A DNA stretch of 52,609 bases from an uncultured Gammaproteobacteria bacterium. GTDB lineage: Bacteria; Pseudomonadota; Gammaproteobacteria; Pseudomonadales; Azotimanducaceae. The position numbers were made by a program, and so were the translations under genes. How positions within the stretch are numbered: position 1 is the first letter of the stretch; each line of letters opens with the position of its first letter. This document shows, one piece after another, positions 42,440 to 50,603 of this stretch. The stretch covers positions 1 through 52,609 of the forward strand of contig CAJXUL010000003.1 of NCBI GenBank assembly GCA_913060615.1, given 5' to 3'. The notes under the pieces were generated by a model. The model saw nothing but the letters and a program-made list of their open reading frames with translations. It was not told the DNA's origin and ran no database searches.

Positions 42440-43567
42440 TTAACCGTCACAGTGCACCAGTTCAGCATAAGCACTAAGAGTTTGTGCGCACATGTTCTCA
42501 AGCAAAAAGTCAGTGTTGTCTTTGATCTTAGTTTTTGTGGTCTGCGCCTCATCGCTGAGTACGCGCTCACATACGGCAAATAAATCATCAGTATCCTGTG
42601 GGCGCACTCGTCCTTCTGGATATAGTACGCTCAAAATTTCGCCCACTCCGCCGGTGTCGAAGCCTATGGTAGGGGTGCCGATGCTCAAAGGTTCAAGTAC
42701 GGTTCTACCGAATGACTCGGCCTTGGTAGATACGGCTAAGACCACGGAGGAGACCGCGTAGATATTGCGGATGTCGGATCTATGCCCAATAAAGGCGATG
42801 TCGTCTTGTAGTGATTTGCTCGCAATATCTGCCTTTAGGGAGGCCAAATAGGTGTCGTGGTCGGAGTCCGCGCCGCCAACGATAATACCTTTGACGTCGC
42901 TCACGCCCTGTTCTTTAAGGCGTTGGATGAGGTTGACTAAATGGTTGTGACCTTTTAGTCGTGACAGCCTGCCCGGTAGACAAATCAATCTTTGACCCTC
43001 GAGGTTTGGCCATTCTCTCGCCCAGTTATCCAACCACTGCGCCGTGGGTTGATAGCCTCTTGGAAAATCTTCTGGGTCTGTGCCGCGATGAATGACTTTG
43101 ATTTTGGCAGCGTCAATTCTAGGATAATTGTCGACGAGATATTTTTTCGCCACATTAGACACGGTGATGACGGTTTCGCCGCAGCCCATGATTTCGCTGT
43201 AGCGACTAACCGAATGCAGGCCGTGCAAGGTGGTGACCAGTTTAGGCCTTGTGGCGGGGTTCATCTTGCGCCAAGCCAACCAGACGATCCATGCCGGCAT
43301 GCGTGAGCGCACATGAATAACATCTGCATTAACGTGCTGTAGCCATTTTCTTAGCGGACGAATATGCCGCAGGGTCAGTGGCGATTTTTTGTGTAGTGGC
43401 CAACTGTGGTGCTGACTACCCTGCATGATGAGTTGATCTACTAAACGGCCACCATTTGAGACCACGTGAGATTCGTGGCCGTTAGCTACCAACGCTTGTG
43501 CAATTTCAAGCGTACCGCGTTCGACGCCGCCGCTCTCCAGACTGGGTAAAAACTGAATGACTTTCAT
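42440..43567 (-). CDS. GT4-family glycosyltransferase
   Basis: A 375-residue GT-B fold glycosyltransferase. The N-terminal domain opens with FLPSLESGGVERGTLEIA, the family 4 glycine loop; the C-terminal domain starts near LICLPGRLSRLKGHNHLV and holds the E-x7-E motif in ESFGRTVLE, followed by GTPTIGFDTGGVGEIL. It transfers a sugar from an activated donor, probably to a lipid-linked glycan at the cytoplasmic membrane face. Next to the deacetylase (27 bases), with the UDP-sugar dehydrogenase upstream. Confidence 0.88.
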   Translation of the reverse strand: MKVIQFLPSLESGGVERGTLEIAQALVANGHESHVVSNGGRLVDQLIMQGSQHHSWPLHKKSPLTLRHIRPLRKWLQHVNADVIHVRSRMPAWIVWLAWRKMNPATRPKLVTTLHGLHSVSRYSEIMGCGETVITVSNVAKKYLVDNYPRIDAAKIKVIHRGTDPEDFPRGYQPTAQWLDNWAREWPNLEGQRLICLPGRLSRLKGHNHLVNLIQRLKEQGVSDVKGIIVGGADSDHDTYLASLKADIASKSLQDDIAFIGHRSDIRNIYAVSSVVLAVSTKAESFGRTVLEPLSIGTPTIGFDTGGVGEILSVLYPEGRVRPQDTDDLFAVCERVLSDEAQTTKTKIKDNTDFLLENMCAQTLSAYAELVHCDG

Positions 43568-43661
43568 TGCAGCTTATTCGGCTTGTGCAGTTTATGCAGA
43601 AGCGGCCCTAAGCTTATGGGCAAGCATATGGGGTAGCAAATTTTCTTGCGCGGGCTTATCA

Positions 43662-44933
43662 CTAAAGTCTGCCGTCTACCGCGTCGCCGGGTAAAGTGCC
43701 TTTGGTGTCGAACAGCACGTGGCTCGCCTTACCCCATTTTCTAATCTCACTCACGCCGAGAGTCTTGAATTCTTTGTGTGCGACGGTAAGTACAATGGCG
43801 TCGTAGGTATTGTTCTCAGGCTGGCTAATGGGTTCTATCTTGTAAGCACTTTTTGCTTGCTCAGGGTCGGCCCATGGGTCAAAGACATCCACGTCCATGC
43901 CGAGGTCGGTGAATTCGCTAACAACATCTATTACTCGGCTATTACGTAAGTCTGGACAGTCTTCTTTAAAGGTCAGGCCTAACACTAGAACTTTTGCGTT
44001 GTTCACTGCAACGTCATGTTGAATCATCAGTCGAATGACTCGGTCAGCCACATATGCGCCCATGGCATTATTGATTCTACGGCTGGCCCTAATCAGTTCG
44101 GGGTTATGACCAACAGACTGAGCTTTGCGGATAAGATAGTAAGGGTCTACGCCAATACAATGGCCGCCTACCAACCCCGGTCTAAAGGGCAAAAAATTCC
44201 ACTTAGTTCCCGCCGCTTCGAGCACCTCCAAGGTATCTAAACCAAGTTCAGCAAACAGCGTGGCGAGTTCGTTAACTAACGCTATATTTACGTCCCTTTG
44301 AACGTTTTCTATGACTTTTGCCGCTTCTGCAACGGCTAAACTGGGCGCTAGGTGGGTACCGGCGGTGATGACCTTTGCATAAATGTCGTCAATAGTTTTG
44401 GCCGCCTCAGGTGTTGAACCAGAGGTTACTTTAACAATGTCGGTAAGCCCTCTGGTTTTATCGCCGGGGTTAATCCGCTCAGGGCTGTAACCGACATAAA
44501 AATCTGCGTTGAATTTAAGGCCAGACACCGACGCTAAAACAGGCACACAAATTTCTTCTGTTGCGCCGGGGTATACGGTGGATTCAAAAACCACTATGTC
44601 ATCGATTTTTAGATATTTGCCGACCGTATTGCTGGCGCTGATCAGTGGTGAAAAATCAGGTTGGTTTGAGTCATCTACCGGCGTGGGTACAGTAACAATG
44701 TAAAAGTCGCACTGGGCTATGTCATTGGGGTTTGAAGATAACGTCAGTTGGGTCAGTGCGCCGAGCTCTTGTGTGCTGAGTTCTCCAGTGCGGTCGAAGC
44801 CGTCTATTAAGCCGCCCACACGCTCGTCGTCGACATCAAAGCCAACAACTGGAAAGTATTTTGCGAAGGCAGCGGCTATGGGCAAGCCCACGTAACCTAA
44901 GCCAATCACTGCAATATTTTTTTGCCGCTGCAA
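43662..44933 (-). CDS. UDP-N-acetylhexosamine dehydrogenase (TviB/WbpO-like)
   Basis: A 423-residue nucleotide-sugar dehydrogenase. The N-terminal Rossmann motif is AVIGLGYVGLPIAAAFAKY, the catalytic Cys259 lies in LVGGHCIGVDPYYL, and the third domain follows with VLGLTFKEDCPDLRNS. Length and the motif TKWNFLPFRPG point to the UDP-GlcNAc/GalNAc-type 6-dehydrogenases of Vi-antigen and O-antigen pathways rather than UDP-glucose dehydrogenase. It oxidises the C6 hydroxyl to a carboxylate, giving an acidic sugar for the surface polysaccharide. It uses NAD by family knowledge. No polymerase or flippase gene is close by. Confidence 0.88.
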   Translation of the reverse strand: MQRQKNIAVIGLGYVGLPIAAAFAKYFPVVGFDVDDERVGGLIDGFDRTGELSTQELGALTQLTLSSNPNDIAQCDFYIVTVPTPVDDSNQPDFSPLISASNTVGKYLKIDDIVVFESTVYPGATEEICVPVLASVSGLKFNADFYVGYSPERINPGDKTRGLTDIVKVTSGSTPEAAKTIDDIYAKVITAGTHLAPSLAVAEAAKVIENVQRDVNIALVNELATLFAELGLDTLEVLEAAGTKWNFLPFRPGLVGGHCIGVDPYYLIRKAQSVGHNPELIRASRRINNAMGAYVADRVIRLMIQHDVAVNNAKVLVLGLTFKEDCPDLRNSRVIDVVSEFTDLGMDVDVFDPWADPEQAKSAYKIEPISQPENNTYDAIVLTVAHKEFKTLGVSEIRKWGKASHVLFDTKGTLPGDAVDGRL

Positions 44934-45098
44934 GGGCGTACCCCAATTAAGAAAAGCGCACTATAGAACGAAACTGCGTTGAGCCAAAGCTCACAGCCAA
45001 CGCGGAGGTGTTTTTGTTGCATCTTTTGTTTTAGGTGGATTTTGTTTCTGCGTCCTTGGAAAATTTGCTCATTATCTGCATGTAGCCAAGAAAAGCGG

Positions 45099-45920
45099 TT
45101 ATGAGGCCGGTAGGTCTGCTTGATATTTCCGCCCTTTGTATTGGGCATCAATCAATTTTTTTGGGTGCATGCCATCTACATAGCCTTTGAATCCGGGTTC
45201 GATAATATTGTAGCCCAGCATATTTTGAATTTTGGCACTGTACTGGCCCGCTATATTTGGCGGCACGGCCAAGACCATATTTTCAATTTGCCTCAGCCCA
45301 GGCGAGCAGTATTGGGGCGTAATGGCCAAGCGGTCGGCGCTAGAGTTGTTTGCGCCGCCTCGGTGAATTAGGGCGCCATCAAATACCAAAACCGAGCCGG
45401 CGGGCATAATGACTTTAATGGCCTCGCCCTCGTTACCTAGCCTTTCTTCAGGCCAACGGTGGCTGCCGGGAATAACCTCTGTCGCGCCGTTATTTTGAGT
45501 GAAGTCGTCAAATGCCCAAATAGTGCTGACACCAAAGCGGGGCCTGGGTTTGTTGATGCCTAATTGTTCGACTGCATCGTCGTAGTGAAAGGGCTGGGGC
45601 GTTTCTCCGGGGTGTACTAAGATGGACAGCGCCGCAGAGAGTAAATAATTGCTTGGCAAAAGTGCATCGACTAAGGACATAACACCTGAATGCTCTATGA
45701 TTTTTGCCACCGACGGTGCTTTAGCCAGCAGCGCATAGACGCGCTCGGTGTGGTGGCCCTCGAAATCATTTCTACCCGGATGTTTGCCTTGGCAAAAGGG
45801 TGCGAGTTCGCTGCGAATTTCGTTCACCAATGCGTCATTAATGGCGTCTTCAATAATAGTAAAACCATCGTTTTCTATGGCTTGTAAGTGTCCTGCCAAA
45901 TTGCTGTTTAGATTATTCAT
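45099..45920 (-). CDS. Phytanoyl-CoA dioxygenase (PhyH) family protein, second copy
   Basis: A 273-residue Fe(II)/2-oxoglutarate dioxygenase. His112 and Asp114 in FHYDDAVEQL and His186 in LIHRGGANN form the facial triad; DRLAITPQYCSPGLRQ has the 2-oxoglutarate Arg. The sequence is not close to the first PhyH protein of this window (28608-29486), so it is a separate enzyme rather than a recent copy. The start at 45920 follows GGAAGGG. It shares a strand with the polysaccharide genes downstream but is 165 bases from them; a link is not proven. Confidence 0.86.
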   Translation of the reverse strand: MNNLNSNLAGHLQAIENDGFTIIEDAINDALVNEIRSELAPFCQGKHPGRNDFEGHHTERVYALLAKAPSVAKIIEHSGVMSLVDALLPSNYLLSAALSILVHPGETPQPFHYDDAVEQLGINKPRPRFGVSTIWAFDDFTQNNGATEVIPGSHRWPEERLGNEGEAIKVIMPAGSVLVFDGALIHRGGANNSSADRLAITPQYCSPGLRQIENMVLAVPPNIAGQYSAKIQNMLGYNIIEPGFKGYVDGMHPKKLIDAQYKGRKYQADLPAS

Positions 45921-46041
45921 GTGCCCTTCCGCCTACCAATCTTATGCCATTCACTATGGACCTTCTAAGGTGCAGATTCTATGCTCGGGGGCGAGGCTAC
46001 TTATCATTAGGTGAGTCCAAATTAGCTAAGGGAGAGAGATT

Positions 46042-46809
46042 ATGTTGCAAGATTTATCAAATAAAGTGGCGTGGATTACCGGCGCCGGAACAGGCATTGG
46101 CGAAAGCGGCGCTATTGCTTTGGCTCAGGCAGGCATGCATGTCGTACTGTCAGGTCGTCGTAAGGAAAAGCTTGAAGGGGTTGCTGCTCAGTGTGAGGGT
46201 CGCGCAACAATTGAAGAGCTAGACGTGGCAGACCGAGATAGCGTGTCTGAAGTTGCACAAAGAATTATTCAAAAATTTGGGCGCATTGATGTTTTGGTAG
46301 CCAGTGCGGGCATTAACGTAAAAGAGCGTAATTGGCATAACGTCAGCTTGGATGACTGGGATTCCGTGATTCGGATTGACTTAGATGGCGCTTTTTATTG
46401 CTGTAAGGCGGTATTACCAACAATGAAAGAGCAAGGTAGCGGCCTGATCATTAACATCTCCTCTTGGGCGGGTAAATATGTCAGCGTGGTTACCGGCCCT
46501 GCCTATACGGCAGCCAAGCACGCTATGAACGCTATGAATGAAAGCATCAATATGGAAGCCGGTAGTTTTGGCGTTAGAGCCTGTGCCATGTGCCCTGGAG
46601 AAGTAGCGACGCCGATTTTAGACAACAGACCTATTCCTGTGTCCGCGGAGGATCGCGCGCAGATGGTGCAGCCGGAAGATTGTGGTGAAGTAATTCGCTT
46701 TTTGGCGCAGTTGCCCAACCATGTGTGTATCAATGATTTGACCATCAGCCCTACCTACAACCGTGGCTATGTGGCCCAAGCCAAGGGACATATACCCGGT
46801 CCTGCTTAG
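46042..46809 (+). CDS. Short-chain dehydrogenase/reductase
   Basis: A 255-residue classical SDR. The cofactor motif ITGAGTGIGESGA (about 12-24) is followed by GRRKEK, with arginines that favour NADP; ASAGIN is the structural NAG-type motif, and Tyr155 and Lys159 (YTAAK) with the Ser in NISSWAG form the active site. The substrate is unknown. The ATG follows GGGAGAGAG. It is divergent from the second PhyH gene with 121 bases between, and ends in front of two hairpins. Confidence 0.88.
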   Translation: MLQDLSNKVAWITGAGTGIGESGAIALAQAGMHVVLSGRRKEKLEGVAAQCEGRATIEELDVADRDSVSEVAQRIIQKFGRIDVLVASAGINVKERNWHNVSLDDWDSVIRIDLDGAFYCCKAVLPTMKEQGSGLIINISSWAGKYVSVVTGPAYTAAKHAMNAMNESINMEAGSFGVRACAMCPGEVATPILDNRPIPVSAEDRAQMVQPEDCGEVIRFLAQLPNHVCINDLTISPTYNRGYVAQAKGHIPGPA

Positions 46810-46825
46810 AGCTTTAGTTGCAACC

Positions 46826-46886
46826 TGAAGGCTCGTTGCGAGCCTTCATCTTCATTCAATAGAGCAAGGGCACTTTACGTGCCCTT
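46826..46886. terminator. Two adjacent hairpins between convergent genes
   Basis: A perfect ten-pair stem TGAAGGCTCG(3 nt)CGAGCCTTCA lies at 46826-46848 and a second one, AAGGGCAC(5 nt)GTGCCCTT, at 46866-46886. They sit 16 and 56 bases after the SDR stop, facing the end of the LLM gene. T-runs are weak on both sides, so termination may depend on the stems. Confidence 0.7.
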
Positions 46887-46922
46887 ATCTCTACGCTAGC
46901 GGATCCGCTTGGTGGGTAGTTT

Positions 46923-47846
46923 TTAGTTTAAAGCGTTTATTGCTGGCAGCAGTTGCTCTACTAGCATTTTGGTCTGCTCGATCATATCCGCAGTGCCAGA
47001 AGCTATGGGTCGCAGAATAAACTTATGCGCGCCACTTGCGTGAAAGTCTTCAACCATCGCCATCATTTCATCGACACCGCCAACGGCACTGTAAGCGGCT
47101 GGGTCCTTGCCTAAACGTTTTGCTAAGACTTCATTGTACTTTTGCACCATCGGGTCGCTTTGCTTGCCGAAGCGAAAGCCGAAGCCAGCGCCAAAGTGAT
47201 CGTCGTCTATTTTTCGCCCCAGCTCCCCGGCACTTATTTTGATCGCCGCAATGACAGGCTTTATTTCCGCTGCGGATTCTATTCCAGCCTGCCAGCCGGT
47301 GCCCCAGCGCGCAGTTCTCGCAATGGCTTGCGGCGCAGAACCACCAACCCAAAGAGGCATGGGCGACTGTACCGGCTTTGGCGAGATGGTTGCGTCAATC
47401 AATTGGTAGTAATCACCTTGAAAGTTGACATTGTCCTCGCGCCATAGTGCGGACATAATTTGTAAGCTTTCTTCAGTGCGCTTGCCGCGTCCTTTGGTAT
47501 CTCGGCCGGTGGCGATAAAGTCTCTAGATAGCGCACTCCCTACGCCGAATGCGGGCAGCAGACGTCCTCCAGACAATACATCAATGGTTGCGCAGGCTTT
47601 GGCCGTAAGCACAGGGTCTCTTAGTCCCATGCTGGCTACGTTCATGCCAAATTTGAGTTTTTTGCTGCCGCCGGCTAACGCTGCCATCACACTCATAACT
47701 TCTAGGTTGGGTGCTTTCTCAATAATGCGATCACTTTGCCAGATCGAATCAATGCCACCGTTGTCGCAAAGGTTCACCCACTCCCAAAAGCCCTTACCAT
47801 CATCAAATGTGAAATTTGCTATTCCGATTCCTGCGCCGACGGTCAT
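46923..47846 (-). CDS. Luciferase-like (LLM) oxidoreductase, second
   Basis: A 307-residue LLM-family TIM barrel: FGMNVASMGLRDP, FGVGSALSRDFIATGRD and PMPLWVGGSAPQAIARTARWGTGW are typical. It may use F420 or FMN; the N-terminus GAGIGIANFTFDDG and the insertion GRDTKGRGKR are seen in both subgroups. With an F420 locus 7 kb away, F420 use is plausible. The start is ATG 47846 with GGGGA six bases upstream; an upstream in-frame TTG (47858) is less likely. A ten-copy CTTGG microsatellite lies in its upstream region. Confidence 0.84.
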   Translation of the reverse strand: MTVGAGIGIANFTFDDGKGFWEWVNLCDNGGIDSIWQSDRIIEKAPNLEVMSVMAALAGGSKKLKFGMNVASMGLRDPVLTAKACATIDVLSGGRLLPAFGVGSALSRDFIATGRDTKGRGKRTEESLQIMSALWREDNVNFQGDYYQLIDATISPKPVQSPMPLWVGGSAPQAIARTARWGTGWQAGIESAAEIKPVIAAIKISAGELGRKIDDDHFGAGFGFRFGKQSDPMVQKYNEVLAKRLGKDPAAYSAVGGVDEMMAMVEDFHASGAHKFILRPIASGTADMIEQTKMLVEQLLPAINALN

Positions 47847-47970
47847 ACATTTCCCCAAGTTCTTGCTGCGTAATTTTTTATTGCAGAGAGAATACTACCG
47901 GGATCTACCAGGCAAGCGAAACTTTCTTAGATTAAGGTAAGGTTGTGATGCTTGCCTACCATTAGCCTCG

Positions 47971-48020
47971 CTTGGCTTGGCTTGGCTTGGCTTGGCTTGG
48001 CTTGGCTTGGCTTGGCTTGG
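47971..48020. repeat. CTTGG pentanucleotide repeat, 10 copies
   Basis: Ten perfect copies of CTTGG in a row, between the LLM gene (start 47846) and the secreted protein gene (end 48062), both on the minus strand. It is 125-175 bases upstream of the LLM start codon, where slippage could change promoter spacing. Confidence 0.98.
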
Positions 48021-48061
48021 CGTTAGGCGGTTTCTTTTTACCTAACGTTATCTGACCGCAT

Positions 48062-48511
48062 CTACTCAATTTTAGCGACGGTACCTTTTAGCGCTACTCC
48101 CACCACAAAAGTTCCCGCGCCGCATTGAAACAGACTACCGTTAGAAAATTCTTTGTGTTTGTAGTTGCTCTTGATGTTAATCACTGCATTGCCGCCTTCT
48201 TGTAACGCGCGCTCTTGTAAGGCGATAAGTGCCGAGAACGACGCCCATTCACAAGCAGTGGCATCTGATTTTCCAAATCCGTTAGTCTTTCTGCTGGTTG
48301 AAATGTTTTTCAACGTTTCTAGCATTGCAGGCTCATCTCCGCCAGCAAAAAATAGTTGTACGCTAGCATTAAAAATTCCCTGCTCAAGGCCTTTAATGAT
48401 TGACTCTTGTAGTGGATAGTTTTGCACCGTACCACGCGCAAATGATGGGGCGGCACTGAATAAAAAAAGCAGGGCTAATAGTGTTGCAGCTGAGAAGACT
48501 TGTACCTTCAT
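48062..48511 (-). CDS. Secreted protein of unknown function
   Basis: 149 residues with a Sec signal peptide (hydrophobic core about 6-20, cleavage likely after SFA at about residue 25). The mature part has two cysteines (CEWASFSALI and FQCGAGTF) that could form a disulfide, and a conserved-looking stretch ALIALQERALQEGGNAVINIKSNY. Proteins like this are often misnamed excinuclease ATPase subunit in genome records; nothing here binds ATP. Function unknown. The ATG follows AGAGGAAC. Confidence 0.7.
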   Translation of the reverse strand: MKVQVFSAATLLALLFLFSAAPSFARGTVQNYPLQESIIKGLEQGIFNASVQLFFAGGDEPAMLETLKNISTSRKTNGFGKSDATACEWASFSALIALQERALQEGGNAVINIKSNYKHKEFSNGSLFQCGAGTFVVGVALKGTVAKIE

Positions 48512-48747
48512 GGTTGTTCCTCTGTATCAATGAAATCGATTATTTAGAAAACAACTTCTACCTTTGAATGAGGAGTAGAGCAGAAGAGTGTATCTGGCTA
48601 ATGTATTTCTGCAACAGGCGCAAACACGCATTTTTGCTGCTTAAAGGCGTATTTTTAGGTCCAAGCGGTTTTACTCGGCAAATCAACTAGGGCCTAACTT
48701 TTGCAGTTATAGCCCGCATTATTGTTAATTTGGTCTTTCTGTCAGAA

Positions 48748-49614
48748 TTATAAATTGACAGGGTTGCGCTGAATCTCATCGCGGTGATCGCTCAGTCGGT
48801 CGCCTAAGGTGTTACAACACCAAAGTGTGGTGACCAAAAGTACCCCGGGGAAAATCAGCATCCAAGGTGACGACTCTATGGTTGCGGTGCCATCGGCAAT
48901 GAGCACTCCCCAGCTGGTATTAGGCTCTTGTACACCAAGGCCAAGAAAACTGATAAAGCTCTCGGCGAGAATGACGCTGGGCAGGGTAATGGTTGCGTAG
49001 ACGATAACCGGGCCAATGACATTGGGAATAATGTGTCGCCAAACGATTTGGCCGGTATGTGCGCCCAAGCTTCTAGATGCTTCAATAAACAGCGCTTGGC
49101 GAATGCTCAGAGTTTGCCCGCGCACAATACGCGCAAGATCAAGCCAAAATATTGCGCCGAGTGCTGCAAACAGCAGGTACGGGTTGCGGCCGAACAGCAC
49201 AACTAACAATATGACTAAAAGTATAAAGGGCAAGCCGTACAATACATCAACAATGCGCATCATGAATTGGTCCACCCGACCGCCCAAATAACCAGCAAAA
49301 GCGCCCCAGGGCACGCCAATAATAAGGCTTACGAAAGTGGCAATGACGGCAATGGTTAGAGAGGTGCGTGCGCCGATCATAGTGCGCACAAATAAATCGC
49401 GGCCGACTAAGTCCGTGCCAAACGGGTGGGCTAGAGAAGGGCCTTGTTCCATGGCGTCCCAATCAATGTCTTCGGGTTGCCAGTTGCTCAGTTCGGGTCC
49501 AATGATTGCCGCTATGACAATGATGGATAGCAAAATTATTGACACTCGGGTACTGCGTCGCATCTTGCGCTTATTGTTGGGTCTCGCTGTATCTTTATTT
49601 AAATGCAGCATCAT
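48748..49614 (-). CDS. Oligopeptide/dipeptide ABC transporter permease (OppC/DppC-like)
   Basis: A 288-residue inner-membrane permease with about six helices. The EAA loop for the ATPase reads EASRSLGAHTGQIVWRHIIPNVIGPVIVYA, and the N-terminal segment LAHPFGTDLVGRDLFVRTMIGARTSL is typical of OppC/DppC. The start at 49614 overlaps the stop of the upstream permease (ATGA). Full length. No ATPase gene follows: the next gene on this strand is an unrelated secreted protein after 236 bases. Confidence 0.9.
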   Translation of the reverse strand: MMLHLNKDTARPNNKRKMRRSTRVSIILLSIIVIAAIIGPELSNWQPEDIDWDAMEQGPSLAHPFGTDLVGRDLFVRTMIGARTSLTIAVIATFVSLIIGVPWGAFAGYLGGRVDQFMMRIVDVLYGLPFILLVILLVVLFGRNPYLLFAALGAIFWLDLARIVRGQTLSIRQALFIEASRSLGAHTGQIVWRHIIPNVIGPVIVYATITLPSVILAESFISFLGLGVQEPNTSWGVLIADGTATIESSPWMLIFPGVLLVTTLWCCNTLGDRLSDHRDEIQRNPVNL

Positions 49615-50546
49615 TGGCGCAATCTTATGCGCGGGTCTAACCACGCATAGGCCAAATCAACGAAAAAGTTGAAGGTAACGATTGCCGCTGAATAAACCAC
49701 CACCACACCCATGACCAGGGTGTAGTCTCGATTCAGCGCGCCCTGAACAAAGTAGCGGCCGATGCCAGGAAGATCGAAGACTTGTTCTACCACCACTGAG
49801 CCGGTTAATAAGGTGGCTGCGGCGGGTCCAAGAAAGGAGATTACCGGTAGCAGCGCCATAGGCAAAATATGTCGATACACCAGGCGTGATTGACTCAGAC
49901 CTTTGGCCATTGCAGTTTTTACATGGGGTTCAAGCTTTGTTTCTATTATGCCTGCGCGGGTTAAGCGGGCTATGGCAGCGCTATAGGGCAGGGCTAGGGC
50001 AATGGTGGGTAGCACAAAGTGCCAAATAGAGTCGCTGCCGCCAGCGGGAAACCAACGCAGCAATACTGAAAAAACAAGTACCATTAGCGGTGCAACGACA
50101 ATGGTGGGCAGCGCAATATTTAAATTATTCACCGCCATTATCAGGCGATCAGCAAAGGTGCGTTGGTTAAACCCCGCCGCTATGCCTATGCCAATTCCTA
50201 AGATAAGGGCAGTGAAGAGCGCGGCAACACCTAAGCCAGCGGAGATCGGCAGGCCGGCGGCTATTAGTTCATTAACATCGAAATCTTTTTGCCTGAAGGA
50301 AGGTCCCAAATCGCCTTGCAACAGCCCGCTCATGTAACGCGCGTATTGCTGATAAATGGGTTCATCTAAGTGGTAGGCGGCGCGAAGATTGGCCTCTATA
50401 TCCGGCGGCATTTGGCGTTCGCCATCAAATGGTCCGCCCGGCGCTAATCGGACTAACCCAAATACTAAGGTGATGACGGTGAGCAATGTGATGAGCATAA
50501 AGGCAAATCGCGCCAGTAGGTAACGTGATGAGATTCTAGGCTTCAC
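49611..50546 (-). CDS. Oligopeptide/dipeptide ABC transporter permease (OppB/DppB-like)
   Basis: A 311-residue inner-membrane permease. It opens with YLLARFAFMLITLLTVITLVFGLVRLAPG, has the EAA loop in HVKTAMAKGLSQSRLVYRHILPMALLPVI, and ends with the YAWLDPRIR sequence common to OppB/DppB proteins. Its start codon is GTG at 50546, 57 bases after the stop of the binding protein gene, with a weak ribosome binding site. Pairs with the OppC-like protein to form the membrane channel. Confidence 0.9.
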   Translation of the reverse strand: MKPRISSRYLLARFAFMLITLLTVITLVFGLVRLAPGGPFDGERQMPPDIEANLRAAYHLDEPIYQQYARYMSGLLQGDLGPSFRQKDFDVNELIAAGLPISAGLGVAALFTALILGIGIGIAAGFNQRTFADRLIMAVNNLNIALPTIVVAPLMVLVFSVLLRWFPAGGSDSIWHFVLPTIALALPYSAAIARLTRAGIIETKLEPHVKTAMAKGLSQSRLVYRHILPMALLPVISFLGPAAATLLTGSVVVEQVFDLPGIGRYFVQGALNRDYTLVMGVVVVYSAAIVTFNFFVDLAYAWLDPRIRLRQ

Positions 50547-50603
50547 AATGCTTTTGCACCCACTAAGTATGCTCGTATTGGTTTAGTTGAGCGCCGCTGT
50601 ATT

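Noticed and set aside
2121-48020. CRISPR-like arrays in the repeat clusters.
   Set aside because: The repeats are direct and contiguous, with no spacers, and no cas gene is present.
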